Part shown: piece after piece, positions 52,850 through 64,000 of the stretch | How the letters are laid out: each line of letters starts with the position of its first letter | Position numbering within the stretch: position 1 is the stretch's first letter | Source: Varroa destructor | Lineage: Eukaryota > Arthropoda > Arachnida > Mesostigmata > Varroidae | NCBI RefSeq assembly: GCF_002443255.2 | Contig: NW_019211457.1 | Span: forward strand, 711,303 to 775,302 | Length of the DNA stretch: 64,000 bases | Reading direction: 5' to 3' | The notes under the pieces: model-generated | Told to the model about the DNA's origin: nothing | Seen by the model: only the letters and a program-made list of their open reading frames with translations | Databases searched by the model: none | Translations under genes and position numbers: made by a program

Positions 52850-53250
52850 TCATGAAGCTCAGACCAATATTTTCTTGGATCCTTCCCTTCTGTCGCTGTT
52901 TTCGTGATTCTTGAAGGTGATCCGTAAACTGGCTTCGTTCCGAAGATATGTAAACAGTATTCATTAGACCCGTACGAGTGCTTATCCTGTGCCCTCTGCT
53001 CAGATTTGGCTGGCGTACGATACGAGATACCACAGTTGTCTGTGACGACCAATTAGATAACGTTTTCGACCCAAGGTCATCATTAGTCGTATTGTTACTC
53101 AAGCAATGACACAGAACATTTCGATTGGTAATAAATACTTCGCGTGTTGTACGAGGCCGACCTTTCATTATACAAATAGTCTTGCCCGTTCATTCAGACG
53201 CGTCACCCAGATACCTGAATAATTTTTCGTGTGTAAATCAGAGCTTACAC
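52850..53250 (-). pseudogene. Possible Tc1/mariner transposase remnant (DNA-binding part)
   Basis: Tc1-family transposases carry two helix-turn-helix units joined by a GRPR-type linker, then the DDE core. On the minus strand, in this order, I see: IWVTRLNE (end of helix-turn-helix 1); after a frameshift and tandem stops, GRPRTTRE about 16 residues later, the usual spacing; TTNDDL; LSNWSSQTTVVSRIVRQ (second helix-turn-helix); and ERSQFTDHLQ, resembling the conserved R-x-QFA-x-x-HL that precedes the DDE core. The frame at 52845-53168 (107 codons) carries most of this. No DDE core is evident downstream and terminal inverted repeats were not found. It is a broken copy if real; chance similarity cannot be excluded. 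Confidence 0.3.
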
Positions 53251-53423
53251 GCATGCTCTTCGTCTCTAACTGGTGAGTTGTCTTTTTGGATGTGGTACGA
53301 CCTGTCCAACATAGTAATATCATCAACCGTAGTCGTAATTCGTCGGTCTGAAAGCAATAAATAATTGAAGCCAGTTTGATCTCACGACCTTCATAATTGC
53401 TTACAGCCAATAACCACTGTCCA

Positions 53424-53454
53424 TACAATATAATATATATATTGTATATAAAGG
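53424..53454. repeat. AT inverted repeat followed by TATA-like string
   Basis: tacaatat (53424-53431) and atattgta (53439-53446) are exact reverse complements around an AT spacer. tatataaagg follows at once at 53445-53454. A promoter reading is possible, but no gene start follows. Confidence 0.5.
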
Positions 53455-55149
53455 CAGGCTAATGCGTCAACCACTATTCGTAACTAAGCACGCGTAAAAA
53501 AGCTCGTGTTTTTGTCGTAAACGCACATTTTTTGAACAGCTAATAATAGACGGAATAGTATATCTAGCAAGCTTGTATTCCCAAGGTATCCGTTCGCGCT
53601 GTGCGGTGCTATTGCAGACGCACCTCTCGGACAAAGCCGGTTTCAGCCGTTTTAACGTCCTTAATCCCCTCACCACTCATTCCCCCAATCCAGAGTTTTT
53701 CTGCCTTCACTGTAGACCCGCCCCCCATCCCCCGTAAAGACCTTGTCACCAGCATCAGCATAAGAGCTTTCCCGTTTTGCCAACATCATCTTGCTTTCAA
53801 AATCGTCTGTAAGTCCATTCATCTGCCTGTGCGTATGTATATGTCTGTGTGTCGATAAACAGGTCCATACTTCAGCAGATCGCGGCTGCAACGGCCAAAT
53901 GGCAGGAGTAAGCGACACTTGTTATGCGATATAGTGTAAATATAGTAGCACTGAAAGTCATCTAAGGTGTTACTATGGGATTATGATCTGTCCCAAAACT
54001 TCAAAAACGGATCCCGTATGCGACCAGATAGTTTTAATGGTGGACGACTTGTCATCGTAGTCGTCACGCCACTTTGTGAGATTAGTTCGGTCCGTATTTT
54101 CGCAACGGCTGCTGGGTCGGCGAAACTTTCCAACGTCGTCGTTGTCGTCATCGTTTAGTTGATCCAGGACCATGGCGGCGGTCTAGTGGAGCTCGGACGT
54201 GGTGTTTGCAAGTTCGAGAGATGACAGCACATGTTGTTCCACCTGCTGTTGACGACTTAGGAAAATTCGTCGAGTAATGTTCCCCTCGTTTATAGTATAA
54301 TATCGCGTACAAATTCGTGTGCACAGACGATACGACTAGAGAGATACGAGCACATATCGAGCCGAAGATGTTTACACACCGCACAGACGGACATTACAAC
54401 ATTTTAATAGGGTGTGGCTCGGCCGTAGCGATCAACGGCGACCGCAGGACCGATACCTCTCATTCAGAGCTGAACAAACTGACATAAACAAGCGATGTTT
54501 GGGCGACGTCACCTACTGCAATCGGTTACAGAGTCTACGGTTGAAGGAGTCTTGATCGATTTGTCGCTGAAACATCAGACTAAGTAAAACCAACCAAGAA
54601 CTGCTTTCGTAATCTACTGCTACTTGACCGTTAATGCGGTCTCTGTTTTTATAATGGAGAGGGAGAATGCGCTAACAAAGTCCACGACAAGGTAACCAAC
54701 TACGAGGTTATAGGTAGTTTGCATAGACAGGCCAAACGGGGTTTCGATATTCTACTAATCCGCGGACCTGTCAGTCCGTGATCCGCTCATTTGCGGTAGT
54801 CGTCGCAGACCCTAAAAGCGTCTGGCGGTGTTGCCAAAACATATTTCAAGGACATGAAAGCGTTCGTGGACAACGGATGCGGTGGCACGAACAGTGGACG
54901 TACGGTAGGGCCGGTGGCGAAAATGAAAATAAGGTTCCTGGTCATGGTTTTACAAGGCTAGCCTCTGCGTCGGCGGCAACAGCAGCCGTTCTAAGGCTGC
55001 AAAAAAACTAGAACAATGATAAAACAAGCCAGTATCAGATATGAAACAACGGCATGATAAAATTAGTACAAAAACGAATAGAATACCAGAAAAAGCTACA
55101 ATGGATAAAAAAAAAAGTCGACTGGAGCAGTTAGACAATGTTTTTGAAC

Positions 55150-55153
<4 letters not shown>

Positions 55154-55188
<35 letters not shown>
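55154..55188. repeat. TA microsatellite, 35 bp
   Basis: Perfect TA alternation. Confidence 0.95.
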
Positions 55189-55191
<3 letters not shown>

Positions 55192-56773
55192 GAATATATA
55201 GAATGGCGCCTGTTGAAAATAACTGATTTCGCGCAACAAAAAAGCGGCATTGTTTTATTCTATTAAGTGGCTAGAAAGTGGTAACAATAAAATAGCATTG
55301 TTGCACCACTTATTGTACTTGTTGTATACAATTAAATTACAATAATCCTCCCGACGCACATAGACGCCCACTGAATGGGCGTTGTGCGTTTAACAGCTGC
55401 GATATTTCAGCAAACAAATCACACAACAGAACGAATGTCTAATAGGTTGTACCAGGCAACGGGCCTTATCGAATCAAAAATATGATTTGATTGTTTACTA
55501 TTGTTCACAGCAGGCCATCAGCAACGGGAAATGGAGCAGTGACGTCGGCCGGCACAATCCGATTCAATCCCAGGAAGAGGCCGACGCTATGTGTTGTCCT
55601 CTTAAGCTAACAGCAACGAACATTCATTTAAAATATTCTGAACATACTCGTTTCCACACGTTAAATCATAGAGTTTCAATCAATTTGTTTTTACTATATC
55701 CAAAATGGCGCACCAGTCGTAATGACAGCGGTCTACGTATCGGCATTACTAGTCGTCTGTCGCTTGAAATTCGTCTGTTCAGATTATTTGTGTATAGTTG
55801 AAATATTTTGTAAGATACGCATGATGAACAAGTTATGATTACTATTCGGGATATATATATATGTATATTTTATCGATAGCAGGTCATTATGACGTATTCA
55901 ACCGCGCGATCTCTCCTTTCTCTCGTCCGCTCTATTGGGGAGCATCATTTACTAAATATTAAAGAAGCATGCAGCTATCAGATACGAGCTGCATTTTCGT
56001 AGGCGATTACCTATTGATTTTGCTCGATCAACTGTAGACTGTGGCTAGAAGTATTCTGTGTCAAGGGTAATAGACGTATTAACGCTTACGCACGAGCCCA
56101 AAACATCGGCGTCGAATGACTGGCAGAACAGTCCGATAGCAAGGACAGCGATAACAGTGACATCGGCAATAGTTTTTGACGGCAACCTGCGACGGTGGCA
56201 AGGTGAGGAAACGTAAACAATTGAACTCTGTCACGTAAAATAGGAATATAGGCCGGCGGCGCGGTGCTAGGTTCTTGCTGCAGTATAGAAAGCCACAGAT
56301 GAACCTTGTGCCTTCGTCTGCTTTCAAGCCAATAGCGCTTTACCACTTGAGTGTTCCCATGTTTAATAGACAAACACGCTATCACTCGACATGATCGGGA
56401 CGCGTAGCATTGCTTGCGTGTATATATGCTGATGGTCGCCCAGTATATTCAATAGCAGAGATAAGCAGGCGTACGGTAAAATCTGCCGCCGAACTGTGGA
56501 CGGCAAAGATGGCTGTTAATATCGCCTAAAGACTACCATAAATCTAAATAGCCTATAGGCACGTACTGGTCGGATTAAAGTGTATCACAGTCACGATAAT
56601 GGTCATCATCATGGTCAGCGTCATAGAAGTTGTTCCGAGCCCTATTGTGAAATGGATGTACATTGTGTCGTCAAATACGTATTCTGTTCGTGGCAAATGA
56701 AAGCGCTAATCTGCGATATGTTGAAAACAAACACGTAATAGTTAGTTGTACACAACATGTTTCTGATAGTTGA

Positions 56774-56834
<61 letters not shown>

Positions 56835-56838
56835 TATG
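56774..56838. repeat. TA microsatellite, about 65 bp, interrupted
   Basis: Perfect TA from 56780 to 56819, then interrupted by G and C steps (tgtatatatacatatata) that keep the region nearly palindromic. Confidence 0.95.
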
Positions 56839-57096
56839 TTCGCCTTGTTGTCAATGCGAAGCTGTGACGGTGCGACAGTGTTTGATGCGGCCTAAGCTGT
56901 GATTCATCCAGAGAATTTTCATACTGCCGATCGAGATTGTTACCGCCGCCGCCATTGTTGTTAATATATCGAATTTTCACTTGGCACAAGAGCGTATTTG
57001 TTAACGCACCTGATTTTATTCGTTTTGGGGGGTAACCCAAAAGTACGATAATCCTATCCTAAATAGAAAAAGAGTCACTTTGCTAACTGCTGAGAC

Positions 57097-57147
57097 GATC
57101 TGCATGATGCACGATTACGCGGTGCACGATTACGCGAAATGCAGATC
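57097..57147. repeat. Inverted repeat enclosing a 15-bp tandem duplication
   Basis: gatctgcat (57097-57105) and atgcagatc (57139-57147) are exact reverse complements. Between them lie two 15-bp units, 57108-57122 and 57123-57137, identical for 14 bases (tgcacgattacgcg). The structure ends about 130 bp before the long CA array. It could be a paired binding site, a cruciform-forming element or a replication-slippage footprint. No gene or family is recognised. Confidence 0.8.
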
Positions 57148-57280
57148 ACAGAGAAACAACATGTGGAACGGCTATTATCGCACTGGGTCAGTTCTGTACA
57201 GTTTCTGCTACGACCTGATTTTACATTGAGTTTTGTATACGAAAAGAGCGTACAAAAAGCGCCCTCGTTCACCAGTTACT

Positions 57281-57793
<513 letters not shown>

Positions 57794-60335
57794 TATATAA
57801 CAAAGAGAAACAGGCTAGCTCGATAGAGTTCGACGTAATCGTACGCTTTTCTACCGCATGTAACGTTTTTCATACACTGCGGTCAGCTCATGTATGACGC
57901 ATATAGTGTGCCATCTTGTGACGCCACATCAATTTAAGTGACAACAGACGTGTTAGTCGTTTTCACTGCTACTATCGTTGAGGACATTTTGTAAAACTAG
58001 ATTTTATTATCGATGCTGTTGTTGCAGCCATGCTCGAACTGTTCGAGTCAACCAAGTAATTTTATTGCGATTGTTTTATGTCATATTCCGATTTTTCATC
58101 GACTAATCCCCCTTAATGGTCCTGTGCCTTTAACAGTAATAGCCCTATTGCCCTTGTGCTTGACATGTGCTTTTCTTGTGTATAATAAAGGATATTATTA
58201 TCACCATATATATGTTCAACAACCTATTATACCCCAGCAACAGCCGCAGCAATAGCTACAACAAAGATCACAATCACCACTGTAAAAGCAGACGAAACAT
58301 GATTATTATCATGATCAAATTTATCATCGGCCATAGCAGACGGAGTCAAAATATTAATAGCGGACTAATCAACAAGTTCAACTTCTGCTTTTGATCAGCA
58401 GTTCACAGTATTTGCCCTCTCCAGGCAATAATCTGGTTCAACGATGCTTTTTTTGCGCAGCGTCGCTTGAGATTTGTTGACATGGGTGTGGATTTGCTGG
58501 CCGATGCTGCGTTTCTTTGCACATGTTGATTTATATTCTACACGGTAACACGGTGTTGTGTTGGCAAAATGGGAGCAGACAGAAGCAGACGAAACTGAGC
58601 CCCAGACGGGTCGGGTTCAACATAAGGTGTACATAAAGGTCGAATAAGATGTTGCTGGTGATCACGATAGCGCACAGCTTTCCACGTACAGTTACATACG
58701 GATTTCACCTCATATTCCCCATGCTATGATAAGATACGATACACACCACTAGAAAATGTAAATTTTTTCAGTATATAGGATTCGGCTGTATTATTGCGTC
58801 GTGTCCACTAGGCTGGATGACGCAAACGCTGTCGCTACGCCAGCTAATGCTTTTTCCTTTGCGGGCACCTCGGCCATCTTTGCCTATACACTAACGATCA
58901 TCCGCCACTTATCCGATGCCAAACTGAAATAATGGCAACGTGCACATGTCTTCTGCTCAACAACAGTAGCAGACAACATTGACGACGGCGACAAAAGCGA
59001 TAATGGTATATTGTGGGCAAGCCGCAGCACCGTCCGGTTACAGTCATCAGAGTCGTGTTCGTCCAGTAGATGTAGAGACACACATACACATGCCCACAAA
59101 CATTAAATTCAAGGTACATACAAACAACCAAGTGATAGCACTCACAGTAGAAAAACAAGTATAGTAACTAAAGCCGCAGTCAGTTGTTTTTCAAAAGTTC
59201 TTATATAATAGTACATATTTCGCTGTATGCGATTTATACTATTTGTTTTTTTTTTTTTATCATCTATTTGCCACCCCACTGCCTTCTGTTTGTAGTACAT
59301 ACTCATATGGAAGTTTTGTCTGTTTTTTTACCTTTTTGCTTTGCCATAACTTTCGTCATCTTTTGTTTAAATGGCGCCAACTTTTGTTGGATTGTAACAA
59401 CAGTAGCAACAATAATATGTAGATAGTCATATGCATCAGCATAACTTCGAGATCTCGACTAGCGTCTTGCCCTGTGGCGACTCAGCAGCGCTTATCGCGA
59501 TTTCGGCGGCTGCTGCAGTGGCGCCAACTTATATCTCAAATGTTTCATGTTGTACCAAAGGCGATCTGGTTATTGTTGTTGCTACTTGTTCTACAGCTCT
59601 CGCTGTTGTTGTTGATCGTGGCGGTGGCCTTGGACGGTCTGCTTGGCTCTTATTTTTGCCATTTTTACTATGACTGGTTACTGCTGATGGTGACTAACTG
59701 TCGTTGCGTCAAGCTGTGCCGGCTGGACGGCCAACCGACCGACCGACCGACCGACCGACCGACCGGAAATCACGCTGCTAGGCTTGGCCGCCGTTTTAGT
59801 TGTGGCACGACGCCCCCCAATGTCAGCAGACAATCGTCAAAATTGTCTGGTTGTAGGGCAATAACAGATCCGCCACTGTTATCACAGTCATCAGCAGATA
59901 AAATAAAACAAAGTAGAAGCGAGATAATTTGTGCATCCCACTATCTATGAGCAAGCTGGCAGCCTGATCGGTTTCCTTTTCGCTAGGCCATGCACTGCCT
60001 GTTACTATAGTTGCATCGCATCGTCGGCGGATATCGACATAACATATGCGCTCGGAAGAACGCTGCCGAATAATAGCTTGCCCAGGCCCCACTATAACGA
60101 TTTGATACAATCACTTGTGACGAACGTCTTGCCATCGGGAACTTCGGGGAGTGGCTTCGCACTGTGTTACCAACGGCAGTTTGTCAATTGCAGTAGCTCT
60201 CTCAGAAGAATCAGCACAAACCTGACAACGGTGAAGATCAGGCGTACAACGGTTTACCAGAATGCACTTATCATACCAGCCCAGCAAGACCAGCTATTTG
60301 CTGTAGTAGTATTGCAGAAGCTCTGGGCAAGATAG
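57794..60335. other. Non-coding stretch with stop-poor plus strand
   Basis: Frames at 58013-58255 (80 codons), 59474-59950 (158 codons, GTG start) and 59931-60335 (134 codons) are open on the plus strand. The 158-codon frame owes its Leu/Val run to GTT/CTG-type repetition and its PTDRPTDRPTG to the ACCG repeat, so it does not look like a gene. A 15-bp hairpin-like string ctcgaactgttcgag lies near 58033. Confidence 0.45.
59734..59765. repeat. (ACCG)8 tetranucleotide repeat
   Basis: Eight perfect ACCG units, an unusually GC-rich and CpG-containing microsatellite for this window. Confidence 0.95.
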
Positions 60336-60761
60336 CTCATGCAAGCAATGGCAAAGAAAATCACAGGGACCAGTATTGAAAATTGACCATAAAAACAAGC
60401 GAACAAAAAACAACGAATTTCGGTACATTTGCTGCTGACATACGCCACCCACTCAGCTACCAGCGCCATCGGGAATACCGTGGGGTCACCGATGTCGACA
60501 GCAGTCCTAGCTGCCGATATCATCACTGCTTTACATTGTTTTTCATTTCGACGGCTGTATTGGCCAAGCCTTATCTTTAATGTTTTGCTTCAGGAAGATT
60601 TTCTAGCTGAGCGACTGACGATGCTGCTGGCAGCGGTCAAAATAAAATCACGAATTCGTTCGTTTTTTCGTTGCGTTGACGATGACATCGTCTCCGTTAA
60701 CGTCGTCCATCACGCATTGTCCATTGCACAGCGTCGCTTTAGGGAAAAATTAACTACCTAA
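60336..60761 (+). pseudogene. Possible Penelope-like reverse transcriptase remnant
   Basis: In one frame, GNTVGSPMSTAVLAADI (about 60470) resembles the reverse-transcriptase motif G-x-x-MGS-P-x-S-x-x-x-AN-I, and FFRCVDDDIVSV (about 60665) resembles the catalytic F-x-R-YVDD motif of Penelope-like elements. They are 62 residues apart, longer than the usual roughly 40-45. The same frame is open at 59931-60335 but is broken by TAG at 60333 and then TGA and TAA at about 60384-60392. If real it is a decayed fragment. Two short motifs in order can arise by chance, so confidence is low. Confidence 0.2.
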
Positions 60762-63700
60762 AATGACTGCTGTTTAACTAATCTACACTGTTATCGATCA
60801 CTGTGACACGTAGAGTAAATGTTAAGTAATTATTTTGCAGGCAGAGGTCCGCATGCTAGCCACAGGGAGTGTTGTCATAGATCTGGGAAAAATAATAGCG
60901 GACAACACGGCACTACGAGACAGCACAAAACAGGGCAAAATTTACCAGTACTGATTAGACATATATATAATGTCGGATCTCCGTAGATCTTTCCCCTCAG
61001 TACCCCCAAGGACGACATAAACAAGTGGTACGACAAAGGCGCTTTAAAAAAGCTATCCTTCTATGTTGTGCAGCGTGTGGATACCGGTTGATCAGTTCCT
61101 AATCTTTAGTCTTATCATATCTTATCAGACAATACAAAATAACATAGTACTATTTTACCATTAACAAGTGTACTATTGTACCGTGTATCTCTCAATGCAA
61201 ATATAAAGTAATGGTATACTCAAATAATTAAAATGAGGTTTCAAGTTCTCTTGAACGCCCTGCATGATAGCGTACTAGTCCTATATAATTCTCGATTAAT
61301 TTTCTTCATTTAAAATTTCCTATTTCAGTTACAACTTTTTACAACAGTTTCATCTTTGCACATATACGGTTATAGTTTAGTGTTATATTTAATAACACAG
61401 ATTGCTCGTTCATACATCGTAAACACTGTAGGTATAAGGCGGTGGTCTAGATCAATATTTGGTGTGCGCAGCAGACGCTCAGGATGTAGGCTACAGCCGT
61501 ACGTTCTGATTTGGCAATATATGTCATCTATTTAGGGACAAGTGCAGGACGAAGAAGGCATAAGCGGCTTTGCTTTATTCAAAAGATCTGGGGCACGAGA
61601 GCACCTGGAAGCTTGAGTGGGTCAAATGCAAATTAAGTAGGATCTAGACTACGAGAGGTTCGATATTTTCCCCGTTTCTGGTGACGTACAGGCAGACAAA
61701 AGCGACTAGCAATAACAGCAACTCCCGGTAATAACAAATCGGACGACGAGAAAGGCAGCTAGCGAAGGCCACGGCGTCTTGACTGCTTTCAGCTATCATG
61801 CCACCCAATTCGGGGGAAAACATCGGGGCCTTGCTTCAGGCTTCTTCTAGCAAGCTCTTGACGCCGTGCCAGGCGTCAGTCAAGCCTTTTGTACCTAAAG
61901 ATATTTTGGATCCTGTGGCTTAGCGTTAAGTCTCGCAGCGGGGGTCTGTCCAAAAGCGAATAAAAGAAAATAATGAAGCACACGGCAAAATAGGCCAAGC
62001 CAAGGCTGACCGTCATTTGAGAGTTGCCAAAAAAACTGCAAGACATATGTAAAGTTAGAGACTCTATGTGTTTAGCCATAATGAGACACTTTTGATATGC
62101 ATGCACAGCGAATGCTAATAATGACATGACTTTCGTACGCTCACTGATAAGCCAGCAAAGTCCGTTCCAAATGCTCTTCTACTGCGTTCAGATACAGCAA
62201 AAAGAAGGGAACGACAAGGTAACATGGCAACAGGAACACTCCGACCCTTCAATCTACCGACCATCCTCCCTCATTCGGCACGATATTCGCCCTTGCAGGG
62301 GTCACGGGCAACGGAAACCGGGATGGCCTTTCAAGGTCACAGAGGCCTTAGGTGGGAGGAGCAACCTCCGCTGTTTTTCCTGTTGCGACCGCTGTAGTCG
62401 AAGCGTTCTTCGCGCTTGGCGTCGGTACTTTTACACGCACACACACACATACAGGAACAGAGAGGAAAACTCAACGGGCGCACAGAAGGCTCGCGCAGAG
62501 GGGTTCTGTTCTACCCTTTCTCAGTTTCTGGCCATGGGACGGCCATGAAAGAGCGACACGAGTCAGTCTTGCCTTGGAGACTGAAGACCTGAGTGGTCGA
62601 TATGAGGGAGCCACGTGGCGAACAACGCTTATTTGAAGCAGAGAGATTAGCGTTAACATTCTTCAGCGCTTGTAAACGACCGCCGAACTGTTTAGCGTGT
62701 GAGAAGTATAATAATAAACTAGGTGAACGACCGCTGGAAGCAGTAGCAATGGCTCAAGCGACAGGAAAATAGGGAAGGGCCGAAACCGTTGTTTTTTTCT
62801 ATTACTTACGTAAATATATGTAGGTAATAAACTGAAGAAAACAATGATATTTAATTCATTCAATTAAAAGACAATTAGTCAGTCAACTAAACATTGAAGA
62901 ATATGCAAATTACGGCTAGTGTACCCGCGCGAATGTATCCATCGGAGGAAAACTATATCTGCTATTATCAGACTCATCATTCTCAGCAGATGGCATACCA
63001 TGGTGGTGCTAACGCTCCGACATGATAAGATACAACAGGCCATCTATATGCTCTAACAACTAAAAAAGCTCTTCTTTATACAAAATAAATTATATAATAT
63101 GAGTGAACGAACATCCCATATTTTTTCTTGGTACAGCTGTTAAGCGTTGCATCAGACAATACCGACAGAGTGTAGTGTAGTCATAGATAGATACCCTTTG
63201 TGTCTGTATCCTTCTTGCTCAGTTTCTTACAGGTCCGACAGTCGAATTTCCGTAGAATTCAAAATGTCCTTCACGGCTCGTAGAATATCACCTTTGTCCT
63301 TAGGCTGGCAGCTCATCTTCTATTGTCCCCAAATGAAATCACGTGTAAAATTCATTCTGCTTTAGTGGAAACCATGCTGTTTACTGGTTTTGCTTCGCTA
63401 TTAATTTTGCCGCAACGGGCCATATTTGCTGCTGGGGATTCCACTCACTATCTGCCAGTGATGTTATAATCGTTGTTGCTGCCATAACGGTTTTCACTAG
63501 CGCTGTTATCGTCTGTCTTCAGCATTGGCAAGGCAGTGAGTCGACATTTATTTTTCTGTCGTCTGCTCGCCGTACGAATTGGGAGACGAGCAACACAGCA
63601 GCAGCAAACTGTTCGGTCGTCCAGTTCGAGTGACCTGCTGAAGTACCCGACCGACCTTCTCGTCCGCGCTAGCGGATCGTTCTCGATTAGTTGTGTTTGT

Positions 63701-64000
63701 TGGTCATACAAATCGCGTGCTAAATCTCGCTTTGGCAGCGATCCGCTCGTAGAGCATCGGGCAAAGCTGGGGCAACAGGTGATGTTACGTATAGCAGAAA
63801 TAGAAAAAGATAAAAGAGAGACGAAGTCGACGGAGCTAAACTACGCCTCATCCGTTAGTATGCGGTATTGCGGTTTTTTCTTTTATCTCTTCTACTACTA
63901 CCGGCGAGTTGACCACAGGCGATCAAGTGTACGCTGAACTTTTCTAGGCACAGAGACAATCATAGATACAATATTCCACGGATATGGGTACACGATCGAA
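60762..64000. other. Non-coding stretch to window end
   Basis: No recognisable gene. The frame at 63536-63937 (133 codons) has a short Gln run and a Ser run but no domain, and it has no ATG near its start. The frame at 62126-62548 includes a THTHT run from a short CA tract. No RNA gene or clear promoter is seen. Confidence 0.5.

Larger units (their letters stand above)
53455..57096. other. Non-coding stretch
   Basis: No recognisable gene. Two long TA tracts (55154 and 56774) lie here. Frames of up to 132 codons are partly translations of those tracts (YIYIYI) or lack any domain. Confidence 0.55.

Noticed and set aside
59474..59950. 158-codon Leu-rich frame with an apparent membrane segment and PTDRPTDRPTG repeats
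   Set aside because: It starts at GTG. The Leu/Val run comes from GTT/CTG-type repetition and the PTDR repeat from the ACCG microsatellite.
60254..60526. Minus-strand 90-codon frame with two hydrophobic segments, channel-like at first sight
   Set aside because: No family motif, and it overlaps the plus-strand reverse-transcriptase-like frame.

Overview
This window looks like non-coding, repeat-bearing nuclear DNA of an animal, most likely an arthropod. It is neither bacterial nor viral. There are no tightly packed genes, no operons and no ribosome-binding sites. Composition is moderately AT-rich (about 40-43% GC by eye). CpG is not visibly depleted, which argues against a vertebrate. Microsatellites of TA, CA, CT, triplet and tetranucleotide type are common, as are scattered CAG/CAA-rich stretches. 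A parasitiform mite or a similar large-genome arthropod would fit, but that is a guess from texture and no marker gene confirms it.

I could not identify any complete, recognisable protein-coding gene, rRNA, convincing tRNA, snRNA or CRISPR array. Most open frames have the length and composition expected by chance at this base composition, or are translations of microsatellites. A few stand out and are listed at low confidence: an ATG-initiated 131-codon Cys-rich frame (12723-13118, +); a stop-free run of 247 codons (35731-36474, -) with an aligned antisense 80-codon ATG frame; a short Gln-rich frame (7985-8107); and a 47-codon frame carrying a consensus 5' splice site (24414-24557).

Two regions resemble decayed transposon protein genes when read across frameshifts and stops. 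One is the DNA-binding part of a Tc1/mariner transposase on the minus strand (about 52850-53250). The other is two reverse-transcriptase-like motifs in Penelope order on the plus strand (about 60336-60761). Both are proposals that rest on motif order and need a profile search.

Layout: 1-13000 is unique-looking DNA with two short dispersed duplications (4278/5003 and 505/10468). 13600-30000 has TA tracts, small palindromes and triplet-rich stretches. 35300-36550 holds a CT tract, the long open frame and a hairpin. 36500-52800 is very feature-poor. 52800-60800 holds the two transposon-like remnants, a 513-bp CA-type array with an inverted-repeat/tandem-duplication structure just upstream, and a GC-rich tetranucleotide repeat. 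60800-64000 is again feature-poor. Nothing in the sequence links these elements into a pathway; the window is best read as an intergenic or long intronic segment.
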